Shown here piece after piece: positions 1-8,059 of a stretch of DNA of 64,000 bases; the stretch's first letter is position 1, and every line of letters starts with the position of its first letter. A program made the position numbers and the translations under genes. The notes under the pieces were generated by a model that did no database searches, was not told where the DNA came from, and saw only the letters and a program-made list of their open reading frames with translations. Location of the stretch: NCBI GenBank assembly GCA_018697195.1, contig CM031857.1, positions 51,791,471 to 51,855,470 of the forward strand, read 5' to 3'. This stretch comes from Certhia americana. Lineage: Eukaryota > Chordata > Aves > Passeriformes > Certhiidae.

Positions 1-366
1 GCCCAGCACCGAGACAGAAGGAAAAAAACCTGAGAGCTGTCTCCTCTGCTTCTTCAAGGCTGTTTATTTTCCCTTAACAGTACAATTTCTTCTCCGACCC
101 ACAGAGATCTGTTCAGCAGGTCAGCTCACGGGGAAAAGCCCAGCCCCAAAGGTGACAATTATCTTTATACCACAAACTACGTATACTATATTTACAAAAG
201 ATCCCCAATACCCGTCTCCCGTGTTAGAAGGTAGGACTCTGTTCTGAGCCAATCAAAGATGCCCATGATACAGAGGAAAATGGAGAAGACGAAGAAGAAG
301 GAAGAAACCCCAAAGCCACGTGGAGACTCCATTTTGTGTTTTTTGCCCATTAACCTAAACATTACA
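1..366 (-). repeat. 3' LTR of element A (incomplete at window edge)
   Basis: Read on the minus strand, this follows the env stop and a purine-rich stretch (about 371-392). It starts with TGTAATG at 366. A TATA-like GTATAAAG lies at 163-170 and a polyadenylation signal AATAAA at 63-68, about 100 bases apart, as expected for U3 and R. The terminal CA is not in the window, so U5 is cut by the window edge. The sequence is unlike the LTRs of elements B and C. The exact start is inferred from position and the TG dinucleotide only. Confidence 0.75.
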
Positions 367-409
367 TAAATCTACTTTTCACCCGGTGTGTAGCTAATTA
401 TCACCCTAT

Positions 410-1798
410 CTAAACTCCCGTGGTCTGTAATTCTTCACACAATGGTGGTAATTTCTCCCAGGGGCTAAAATCAAAGCCGCAGGAGTCTTTGACTCCTTGC
501 CAAGGCTTCCCAGCCCCCTGCTCGGGTCTGGAATCACCCAGGACAGTCAGAGGAGTGTTCTGAACTCCGACATCTCCCCCTTCTGTTTGCACCAAAAACA
601 CCCGTTTGACGGCCCTGTTCATGACCCGTTGCATGCACTGAAAAATGCATGGCAAAAGGAGAAGAAGAATTACAAACCCTATTAAAATATAGAAAGCCAT
701 TTTCAAAAGTTCCTTCCACAATGGTGAAAGATTAAAAAATTCAAACACACCATCCATCCAAGATCCCGTAACTTCTCCAAGTTTGGCTATACCGTCTCGC
801 AATTGCTTTATATTTTCATGGATTGATTTCGAGTGGTCAGATAGATTCATGCAGCACATCCCTTCAAATTCTTTGCATCCGTGCCCGTGCGACAGCAGCA
901 AATAATCGATTGCCGCTCTGTTCTGAAGAGTCGCTCATCTTACACTGTCAACATCCCTTAACATGTCACTCAGTGCAAGAGAGGTGGCACGAGCATGTTT
1001 ACTCAACCAACAACCCATTTGATCCAACTGAGTCAAGACTACTCCTGATGCTGTTTGGGGTGAGAATATTGCAACTGCAATTCTCCAAGCCTTGTCCCAT
1101 GTGTGAATACTATCATCACAATTTGGATCATACTGTTTCACCACCCTTTTTTCTCTACGTTTTTGTTCTTTCAACAATGCCAAATCTGGTGTTAACAATG
1201 AAAGTCGTCCAATGCTGCATGGACCACCTTTGACATTTGCAGGGATAGCAGGCCAAACTCTGTCCCCACAAATGAAAAAGAGTCCTCATGGCAATTGCGC
1301 CGGAACCTGGGATGATGGTCTGTTTGACACCTTGGTGTAATTGCACCAAGAAGACTCATTTTGATAAATGAAATTATTTGGGGTAACATTTACTGTTTTA
1401 TCTTTTGTTTTTGGCACTTCCAAAAAGCTAAATTTTATACAGAATTCCATTTTTACGGACCCAAGAATTTCCAGCTCCTGAGGTTCAAAAGGAGCTACAG
1501 GAAGAAATTGTGTCCAAACATGCCATCCGTCCACAGGATTCGTAATTATTTTCGAAACCACTGGAGGGATGTTTTCTGGGATCGGCCATTCATTTGTTGG
1601 CAAACACACCAAACATGTTGAAAATGGTTTCCTTGGCTTAGAGTGTGTCAAACAGATGGTATCCAAGCCTGCTGCATCGGCTAAAGTTTCCCAAACGTTC
1701 TCTTTCGGTTGAATCACAGGCAACTCTGCTGCATTGCCTGAGGCAACTGATGAAAAAATGAGGCACCAGAACAACATCTGTTTGAACCTCAAGCCCAT
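410..1798 (-). pseudogene. env: env of element A, alpharetrovirus-like, two in-frame TGA stops
   Basis: This encodes a retroviral envelope glycoprotein (surface plus transmembrane subunits). The best start is the ATG at 1796-1798, followed by a signal-peptide-like hydrophobic run (FWCLIFSSVASG). The same frame is open further upstream to 1900, but only from GTG. A furin-type site (RREKR) lies near 1155, followed by an internal fusion-peptide-like stretch. The transmembrane subunit has a CX6CC motif (CKEFEGMCC), a coiled-coil-like region, a membrane anchor (ILIGFVILLLLLPCIF) and a short tail. One reading frame runs throughout, broken only by TGA at 1286-1288 and TGA at 935-937. The CX6CC type and surrounding layout resemble alpharetrovirus env rather than classical betaretrovirus env. 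Not functional as it stands. Confidence 0.85.
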
Positions 1799-1896
1799 GA
1801 TTCCCCCCCCGATGGGAACTCTTGCAATGCCACACCCAAGTCCGAAAGAAATTTTCAATTCTTGATTGAAGAGATGCCCACGGTTTTCGGTCTTCT

Positions 1897-2677
1897 TCAC
1901 GTCTGCGTGCTCTCTTCTTTCCTTTCAGGGCCAATGCTTATCTGTGCCTGGGTCCGGTAAAGTTTTACGTGTCTCGCCAAAACCCACTTCAATCCTCGAT
2001 CTGTGGAAACACAAGCATAACCCTTGCCCCAAGTTATTAACTTGAAAGGACCTTCAATCCGTCCTGTCTCTGGATCCCACACCAAAACTAAAGGATTTTC
2101 CCTTAGTTTTGCTTGTGTACTGTTTGAAAAATGCCTCATAATTGGTGGAGTGGGTTCCAAAAAGGAACCATTCAAAAAATTCAACACGTAGAGAGCTTTA
2201 TTCAACCGCATGTGAGGCATTGCCTCTGCCTCCCCCCTTTTTTGTTTATCCAAAAGGGATTTCAGGGTATGATGTGTTCTTTCTACGATTGTTTGACCCA
2301 TGGAAGAGTGAGGAATGCCAAAAGTATGTTTGACACCCCATTTCTTCAAGAAATGGTCAAGCACTTTACCTATGTAGGTTGGACCATTGTCTGTTTTATT
2401 TCCTGTGGAACCCCTAATGATGCAAATGCTTGTAAAAATGTCGGCAAGCATGTTGCGCGGTTTCTCCTGTATGTAATGATGCAAAAACTGCTCCTGAAAA
2501 CGTGTCGACTGAGACATGGATATTTTTGAGCTTTCCAAAAGATGGATATTTTGTGACATCAGCTTGCCACAACTGAAGGCTTTGCAATCCTCTAGGATTG
2601 ACAGCCCCTGTAGATGCAGGTGGTTGTATAAGCTGACAGTCTGGACAAGCACTAATGATTTCCCTCGCTTGACTCTT
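1897..2677 (-). pseudogene. pol: integrase, C-terminal part, element A pol
   Basis: This is the end of the pol reading frame. It holds the second and third acidic residues of the integrase DDE triad (TDNGPTY, and the E in TIVERTHHTLK) and then the C-terminal DNA-binding region with tryptophans (VWDPETGRIEGPF, WGKGYACV). Pol ends at TGA 1897-1899, about 100 bases before the env ATG. The N-terminal stretch is in a different frame from the next pol block, so at least one frameshift is present. It lies left of a 10-N gap, and its first 454 bases are repeated on the other side of the gap. Confidence 0.85.
2224..2677. repeat. 454-bp block duplicated across an assembly gap, copy 1
   Basis: The block starts ctctgcctcccccc and ends ccctcgcttgactctt directly at the run of N. 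The same sequence, with scattered substitutions and one base fewer, starts immediately after the N run. Both copies encode the same integrase segment. This is the pattern left when overlapping contigs or two haplotypes are joined with a nominal gap. Confidence 0.9.
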
Positions 2678-2687
2678 NNNNNNNNNN
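2678..2687. other. Assembly gap of 10 N
   Basis: Ten consecutive N lie inside the integrase coding region of element A. The size is a placeholder value, and the flanks duplicate one another, so the true gap length may be negative (an overlap). Confidence 0.98.
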
Positions 2688-3140
2688 CTCTGCCTCCCCC
2701 CTTTTTTGTTTATCCAAAAGGGATTTCAGGGTATAATGTGTTCTTTCAACGATTGCTTGACCCATGGAAGAGTGAGGAATGCCAAAAGTATGTTTGACAT
2801 CCATTTCTTCAAGAAACGGTCAAGCGCTTTCCCTGTGTATGTTGGGCCATTGTCTGTTTTATTTCATGTGCCACCCCAATGATGCAAATGCTTGTAGGAA
2901 ATGTCGACAAGCATGTTGCGCGGTTTCTCCTGTATGTAATGATGCAAAAACTGCTCCTGAAAATGTGTCAACCGAGACATGGATATTTTTGAGCTTTCCA
3001 AAAGATGGATATTTTGTGACATCAGCTTGCCACAACTGAAGGCCTTGCAATCCTCTAGGATTGACAGCCCCTCTAGATGAAGGTGGATGCACAAGCTGAC
3101 AGTCTGGACAAGCACTAATGATTTCCCTCGCTTGACTCTT
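2688..3140. repeat. Duplicated block across the gap, copy 2 (453 bp)
   Basis: Near-identical to 2224-2677, with scattered substitutions and one base fewer (gacatcc against gacacccc, which shifts the frame). It continues past the shared end into the rest of integrase and RNase H, so copy 2 is attached to the 5' part of pol and copy 1 to the 3' part. Confidence 0.9.
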
Positions 3141-3245
3141 GGAAATGCTAAAGGATTCCATCAGTGCTTGCGCATTCTGATGAAAAAATACGGGACTCAG
3201 TTTTGCCTGCTCAAAAATATCCTGCAATGTCTGTGAAAGAGGCAT
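2688..3245 (-). pseudogene. pol: integrase, zinc-binding and first core part, element A pol
   Basis: Minus-strand frame with the integrase N-terminal region: a histidine near FHQNAQAL, then CPDCQ of the HHCC zinc-binding domain. The catalytic core start follows, with the first acidic residue in LWQADVTKY and the VSVDTFSG strand. It continues directly from RNase H upstream. The downstream half is displaced beyond the gap, and the copy on this side is frameshifted, so integrase is not continuous in this assembly. Catalytic residues visible across both parts are D, D and E. Confidence 0.85.
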
Positions 3246-3640
3246 TGTTAGTTTATCTGCTTGAGCGTTTCCTTCCGCCAAATTTCCTGGAAGGGAGGAA
3301 TGCGCTATAATGTGAGTGATAAAGTATTTATGCTTCCTATTATTTAACAGAGTCCTCATACATAATAAGTACGAGTAAAAAATTTCATTATCTGCTTCTT
3401 TTAAAAGCGACCCTTCCAATCTTTTGACCACATTCGCAACATACTCCAAATCTGTGATCAGATTGAAAGGCTGTTGAAATATTTTGAAGGCTCTGGTTAC
3501 CGCTGCCAATTCCACATCTGTGGCGATCCTTGCACTATTTTTATATTTGACTCCCATTTTCCTGTTATTGGATCTTGCCATGTAATTACTGATTTGTGTG
3601 TCTTTCCTGAACCATCGGTAAACAATGTTATTGCATTCAA
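3246..3640 (-). pseudogene. pol: RNase H domain, element A pol
   Basis: The RNase H domain would degrade the RNA strand of the RNA-DNA hybrid. Visible motifs in order are FTDGSGKTH (first Asp), VELAAV (Glu), ITDLEYV (Asp region) and AEGNAQADKL (last Asp). The domain is split between two frames, with a frameshift near 3500-3580. It sits between the RT connection and integrase, as in betaretrovirus pol. A homologous but clearly different RNase H belongs to element B at 4644-5117. Confidence 0.8.
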
Positions 3641-4625
3641 TGGTTCCTCACTCAGTTTTGGCTTTTCCCTGAAGCTTATTTTAGCTTTTAACAATTTATG
3701 TGTTGGAAAATGAATTGTGCAAGTGGCAGGGTAATCTAATAATGCTATTTGTAAGTCTTTTGATTTTTGCATCGCCCAATCAAAATACTGTTTTTTCAGT
3801 GGCAGAAAAATTATTGAAAAATCTTTCCCTGACATTGTCAGTAACCGTGTTCTCGCCTTCATCACGATTTGCGCGATCATTTCCAGATCTGTGAGGATTG
3901 TTTTTGGAGATCTGTAAGATAAAAAAATCCACTCTATAATCAAGAGCGGGTCTATTAGAGATGGATCCCACTGAAAAATCAAGCCATATAATTGAATTTA
4001 TTCCCCCAACACTGCTAAATATAAAGGCAGTGAGGTAACACAACAATGTGCTTCTTTGGATGGTTTCTGCAATCTTCTGAAGAGTTTTCCGTGCTTCTTT
4101 CATGAGAGTTCTGGGAGATTTGATATCACTGTCCCCTCTCAAGAGATTGAACAACGGTGCAAGATCGTCATTCGTCATTCCCAGGACTGGTCTCATCCAG
4201 TTGATCTCCCCTAAGAGTTGTTGCAAATCTTGCAAGTTCTTGATTTCTGAACTGATTTCTATGTTCTGAGGTCTTATTGTTTGTTCTGTCATTTTCCATC
4301 CCAGATATTTCCACAGGGCGATTTCCTGAATTTTTGAAGTGCTGATTTCCAATCCCGCTTTTTGCACTTCTGCAATCACACAATCGCACACTTTTTGCAG
4401 GTCTTGCGATGTTGACACTGCAATGAGCAAATCATCCATATAATGAATGATTTTTGCTCTTGGATATTTTTTTCTGTGCTGGAGACAAAGCTCAAGCCAC
4501 ATACCATTGGCAGATGGTTGGTGAGTTTTTCAAGCCTTGGGGTAAGACAACCCAATGATATCTTTGCAAAGGCTCTTGTCTATTGATGCTTGGGACAGAA
4601 AATGCAAACGTGCCTTTTCTACTGG
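3641..4625 (-). pseudogene. pol: reverse transcriptase, C-terminal two thirds, element A pol
   Basis: RT fragment starting mid-domain at [14 protein letters not shown], followed by [15 protein letters not shown], then the catalytic YMDD (4431-4442, within HYMDDLLIA), the WKYLG primer-grip region, the thumb and the connection. The palm residues before FAFSVP, including the first catalytic Asp, are absent because the element is cut at the junction with B. A TGA at 4492-4494 and several frame changes break the reading frame. RT identity to element B looks roughly half by eye, so they are different lineages. Confidence 0.85.
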
Positions 4626-4646
4626 TGCAGCAAGGGAGTCTGCTCA
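4603..4646. other. Junction between element B RNase H and element A RT
   Basis: On the minus strand, B's RNase H ends AEGNR, stop, ADSLAAPVE. Within a few bases the sequence becomes A's RT palm (TFAFSVPS). These are about 300 residues apart in a normal pol, and in the wrong order. No LTR, target duplication or other repeat lies at the join. It is therefore a rearrangement breakpoint or an assembly chimera, not an insertion. Confidence 0.8.
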
Positions 4647-5117
4647 ACGATTCCCCTCTGCAATTTCACCTGGCAAATCAGAATGTGACCTTACATGCAT
4701 CATGAAGAACGGATGTTCTTGATGAGAAACCAAATAAATCAGCTTTGAAAGCAATCTGAAGAGATGCTCATTCTCAATTTCTGTGAGCACAGCCTGCTCC
4801 TCTCTGGATACTATTCCAGCTACATATGCAGAGTCGGTCACCAAATTAAATGGTTCTGAGAACTTCTCAAAGGCTCTTACCACTGCTGCTAGTTCAGCTA
4901 CCTGGGGGGATCCCTCCACAAACTCCACATCAGCTTCCCAATGCTGAGTCTGAGGATTTCTCCAAGTCATCTCCAACTTGTGGGAAGCCCCAGATGCGTC
5001 CATGAACACTGTGAGAGCCTTGAGTGGTCTCTGACTCCTTTTCTCACAAACAATGAGGTGGAATTCCTCATTGAACAGCTTGTGGGATGGGGCATGGACC
5101 GATATTTGTCCCCTCTA
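4644..5117 (-). pseudogene. pol: RNase H domain, element B pol
   Basis: In the same frame as the RT at 5115-6419 but separated from it by an amber TAG at 5115-5117. RNase H motifs are FMDASGASH (the first Asp motif, with the usual DGSG changed to DASG), VAELAAV (Glu), VTDSAYVAG (Asp) and [12 protein letters not shown], then an in-frame TGA at 4644-4646 just before ADSL, which holds the final Asp. After that the sequence passes into element A. Without the two stops it would extend the pol frame normally. Confidence 0.85.
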
Positions 5118-6419
5118 GCTGTCCAGAGATAATTGGAGATTGGCATTGCTCTGGAGCAAATGCTCAAACATTTCTTTGGTCAATCTCTTTGGAGAGTTCC
5201 TTCCCTCCTCTGAGAGTTTGACTGGGAGGTGAATACATGTAAAGTCACAACCAGCCAGTTCACACAACCGTATCCTGGCCTTCTGAATCAATTGAGCTAT
5301 CAACTCCTGTGGCTCAGTGATGGTCTTGGATCTTTGGTGAGAGAGGAAGACCCACTCTATGATTAAGAGTGAATCTCTCTGCCCCTCGATCCATTGGTAA
5401 ATCAGACCATGCAGGTGTGGCAGTTTTCCTAGCACAATGAAATGGAAAGGTAGGCTTGGTTCATACCTGTGAGCCTGCCTCTCTAACAAGGCTTTCTGTA
5501 CCTTTTCGATTGCAGTATTTGCCTCTGGGGTCAGTTCCCTGGGGGAAACCAGCTCCCTCTCCCCTTTCAATAAATTGAAAAGAGGGTCTAGGTCCTCATT
5601 TGTGAGGCCTAGCCAGGGTCTTACGCAATTCAATGATCCACACAGGGAGTGGAGATCTGCTAGGGTTTTAGGATTGCACTCGATCTCCAGTTTCTGAGGA
5701 ACAATGGTCCTCACTGAAATTTGCAAGCCCAGGTACTTCCAAGGTGACATCTTTTGAACTTTGTCTTCCTGTAATTGAAATCCAGCAGAGGTTAAAACCT
5801 TAACCACTAGGTCAAGCGTGTGTTGGAGTATAGTGTCATCGGGGGCACACACCAGCACATCATCCATGTAGTAAAGGATGATGGCATCCTGTCTCTTGGC
5901 ACGTACAGGTGACAGTAACCATGCTACGTACTGTTGGCATATGAATGGAGATGATTTCAAACCGTGAGGCAGAACTTTCCAGTGATATCTCTTCATGGGG
6001 GCCTGGCGATTTAGGGTGGGAACTGAAAATGCAAACCTTGTGGCATCTTCTGGGTGCAGAGGAATTTGGAAAAAACAATCTTTGATATCTAAAACAGCCA
6101 ATTTCCAGTCTCGAGGGAGCATTGTTGGAGAAGGTATCCCTGGTTGTAGTGGTCCCATGTCCTCTATGATTTTGTTTATTTCTCTGAGATCATGAAGCAG
6201 TCTCCACTTGTCCTTTCCCAGTTTCTTTATTACAAAGACTGGGAAATTCCAAGGGCTTGTTTCTTCTAGGTGGCCTTGAGCCACCTGCTCCTCTACAAGG
6301 TTTTTAAGCGCCTTGAGCCTTTCTTTGCTCAATGGCCACTGTGGTACCCACTTTGGGGTGTCCTGTAACCATGTTAATTTGTGGGTAAGGCGCATCACAG
6401 CGGCTACTTCTAAAAATCC
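5115..6419 (-). pseudogene. pol: reverse transcriptase and connection, element B pol
   Basis: A long open frame entered by -1 frameshifting at 6413-6419; it has no ATG role of its own. RT motifs in order are WPLSKERLKAL, SPWNFPVFVIKK, WRLLHDLREIN, VLDIKDCFFQIPL (first catalytic Asp), FAFSVP, LPHGLKSSPFICQ, YYMDDVLV (catalytic YMDD at 5859-5870), WKYLGLQI, and then thumb and connection. The catalytic aspartates are intact. It ends at an amber TAG (5115-5117) that separates it from RNase H in the same frame. Typical betaretrovirus-like class II pol by motif spelling and by the separate pro frame. Confidence 0.9.
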
Positions 6420-7231
6420 TGGGGTGTCTTAGGAATTACCAAGTGGACTCCCCACTGGGACATGGTGTCTCGTCCCCACAAGGGGGCTTTGTAATTTGCA
6501 ATGAATGGACGAACACTTGTTATTTTTCTATCAGGTCCTTCAATTTGCACAATATTTTTTGAGATTTTAGCCAATGTGATTCCTCTTATGCCCTGAAGTT
6601 TGCCTGCCACAGGTTGCAATTCCCAGTTCGATGGCCACTTGCTCTTAGGTAAAATTGTGATGTCTGCGCCTGTATCCAAAACTCCCTCTACATGGAGGCG
6701 ATCTGACCCATATGCTATGTTGCACGCCAGGGAAGGTTTGTCCCATCCCACCACTTCTGCCCAGTAGATTTCTGGTGATTTTCCATCTGCTACTATATTT
6801 TCCAGAACAGGAATGGCTTGGGCAAGGATTTGCCCTTCTGCTAGGTAGAAAGGTGGGTGTTTACAGCGTGCCAATAGCATGAGGTTTGTTGTTTTTCCCT
6901 TAATGGTCATGGGAACTACTTCAATTTGTTGTGGTGTGTGTGCCATGTCTCCAATGACAAAATACTCACTGTCCATTTCCATGTTGACTGACTGGTCCTG
7001 TGGGATGTTTGACAGGTCCACCGTGATTATTGTCCAATCTGTAGATCTGAAATGAAAACCTTTGGCAGTCATGAGCCTACGTCGGCCCCGCAGCTGCCAA
7101 ACCTTTGGATACTCCATAGCTAACCAAGAGCTGAAATGTTTTAGTAGCTTCTTAGGGATTTTAAGATCTTTTAAAAGTGTTTTAAGTTGCTTTAATAATT
7201 TCTTTTGTGGACACAAAGGTGTTGCTCCCAT
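6410..7231 (-). pseudogene. pro: gag start fused to dUTPase-like region and protease, element B
   Basis: A 273-codon frame starting at a genuine ATG (7229-7231). About the first 50 residues (MGATPLCPQKKLLKQL and onwards) are lysine/leucine-rich and end in a WLAMEYPKVW-type stretch like the start of a betaretroviral matrix domain. Gly is at position 2, but the myristoylation context is imperfect. It then passes straight into a dUTPase-like region (YLAEGQILAQAIPV) and an aspartic protease with DTGAD (6662-6676), ending WGRDTMSQWGVHLVIP. Capsid and nucleocapsid are absent, so most of gag and the gag-pro frameshift were deleted with the frame kept open. The protease active-site triplet is intact. 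Pol follows by -1 frameshift. Confidence 0.75.
6413..6419 (-). promoter_or_regulatory. -1 ribosomal frameshift heptamer at pro-pol, element B
   Basis: The minus strand reads GGATTTT, in phase (CAG GAT TTT TAG) immediately before the pro stop at 6410-6412. Slipping back one base enters the RT frame (FLEVAAVMRLTHKL). It has the same form as the GGAUUUA site known for mouse mammary tumour virus pro-pol. Element C has an identical heptamer at its own pro-pol boundary (9075-9081), which supports function in the ancestors. I did not establish a downstream pseudoknot. Confidence 0.8.
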
Positions 7232-7707
7232 GTAAGATTACAAAGTGTCCAACTCTATAAGCTTCTGAGCAAGATATAACAAAGAAACAGGATGTTCCCT
7301 CACTCCCGCTTTCACCAGACACCCAGGAGGGGACGGGAGGGCGCAGTCAGGCGGGGGAGAAACGGCTCAGTACCGATTTCCCTGGCTCTGGGGGGGGGGG
7401 GGGGGGGGGCTTGGGTCCCCCCAGAGCTCAAAACACACCCAGACTGCGGGCTTCCCCTGGCCCGCACGGCTCCTGCGCCTTCAGAGGAAACAAACGAAAA
7501 GAAAAAAAAATTTTTTTTTTTTTTTTTCTGTTTCTGGCTCAGAAGGTCCCTATGAAACCGACCTGTATGGGTTTAGGTTACCCGTTCCTGCCCCCCGCCC
7601 TCAGCTGTTCAAAAAACAGCAGAATCAGTGAAAGGGGTAATTGATCAGTTTGAAAAGCTTTTGAGATCTCAGGAAGAGATTCCAGCTTATTACGTGGGTT
7701 TGAAAAA
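7232..7707 (-). other. 5' untranslated leader of element B
   Basis: Between the LTR/primer-binding-like site and the gag ATG. No coding frame is recognised; the short plus-strand frames here are GC-rich or homopolymer artefacts. It contains a 20-base G run on the plus strand (7390-7409) and an A9T17 tract (7502-7527), both prone to sequencing error. Packaging and splice-donor signals are expected here, but I could not assign them. Confidence 0.7.
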
Positions 7708-7725
7708 TACCACGTTGGGACTCCA
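7708..7725 (-). promoter_or_regulatory. Primer-binding-like site, element B
   Basis: Minus strand TGGAGTCCCAACGTGGTA, two bases after the LTR end. Position and the leading TGG fit a tRNA primer-binding site. The match to any one tRNA is imperfect: the start resembles a glutamine-type site with one base missing, or an asparagine-type site with changes. The tRNA is left unassigned. Confidence 0.55.
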
Positions 7726-7727
7726 AT

Positions 7728-8059
7728 TGATGATTCCCTTTTCCTGCCACCACCCACAAGCTGGCTAGCTCAGATTTAGGGGGATGAGGAGAAGGGAATC
7801 TTCAAAGATAGGGAGAAGAGATTCAAAAGAGACCCCTTACCTCAGGATGTATTCCAAAGCTTTATTCTCAATGAAGGGATCCCAGGAGGCAAGGAGAAAT
7901 CACATGGAAGAAGAGAGGTTTTTCTCTCTTTTGGGGTCGGGGTCAGATTACCTGGCTGAAAGCCATAGGTCAGAGTCAAGGGGCAGGTAAATCAGGCCTG
8001 GTTACAGTTTCTGGGGGAGGGGGCTTTGAGGAGAGGCATTCCCTAAAAGGAATGCAACA
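7728..8059 (-). repeat. 5' LTR of element B (332 bp)
   Basis: On the minus strand it starts TGTTGCATTCC (at 8059) and ends GGGAATCATCA (at 7728), giving imperfect inverted termini with TG and CA. A polyadenylation signal AATAAA lies at 7861-7866. No clear TATA box was found. The outer end abuts pol codons of element C; the inner end is followed by AT and the primer-binding-like site. It bears no resemblance to the 3' LTR at 1-366, showing that A and B are different elements. Confidence 0.85.

Larger units (their letters stand above)
1..4609 (-). mobile_element. ERV element A, 3' half of a class II provirus
   Basis: On the minus strand the order is mid-RT, RNase H, integrase, env, purine-rich tract, LTR, the order of a retrovirus 3' half. 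The RT and integrase motifs are of betaretrovirus type, while the env transmembrane part is of alpharetrovirus type. The element has no 5' LTR, gag or protease: it stops abruptly within RT near 4603-4625, where element B begins. The far end of its LTR runs off the window. Several frameshifts in pol, two stops in env and a 10-N gap make it inactive as assembled. Confidence 0.85.
4610..8059 (-). mobile_element. ERV element B, 5' half of a class II provirus nested in element C
   Basis: Minus-strand order is 5' LTR, primer-binding-like site, leader, short gag start fused to dUTPase/protease, -1 frameshift site, RT, RNase H. Integrase, env and 3' LTR are missing and replaced by element A sequence. 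Its outer LTR end lies exactly within the pol coding sequence of element C, which shows that it integrated into C. Coding lesions are few (TAG at 5115-5117, TGA at 4644-4646, a large gag deletion), so it looks younger than C. Confidence 0.85.

Noticed and set aside
1799..1900. Env start at 1900
   Set aside because: The codon there is GTG, not ATG, and overlaps the pol stop. The ATG at 1796-1798 is followed by a signal-peptide-like segment.
7292..7644. Plus-strand frames in the element B leader
   Set aside because: They run across G20 and T17 homopolymers and are antisense to the provirus.
4610..8059. Treating A and B as one provirus spanning 1-8059
   Set aside because: The LTRs at both ends are unrelated and RT/RNase H occurs twice in diverged forms.
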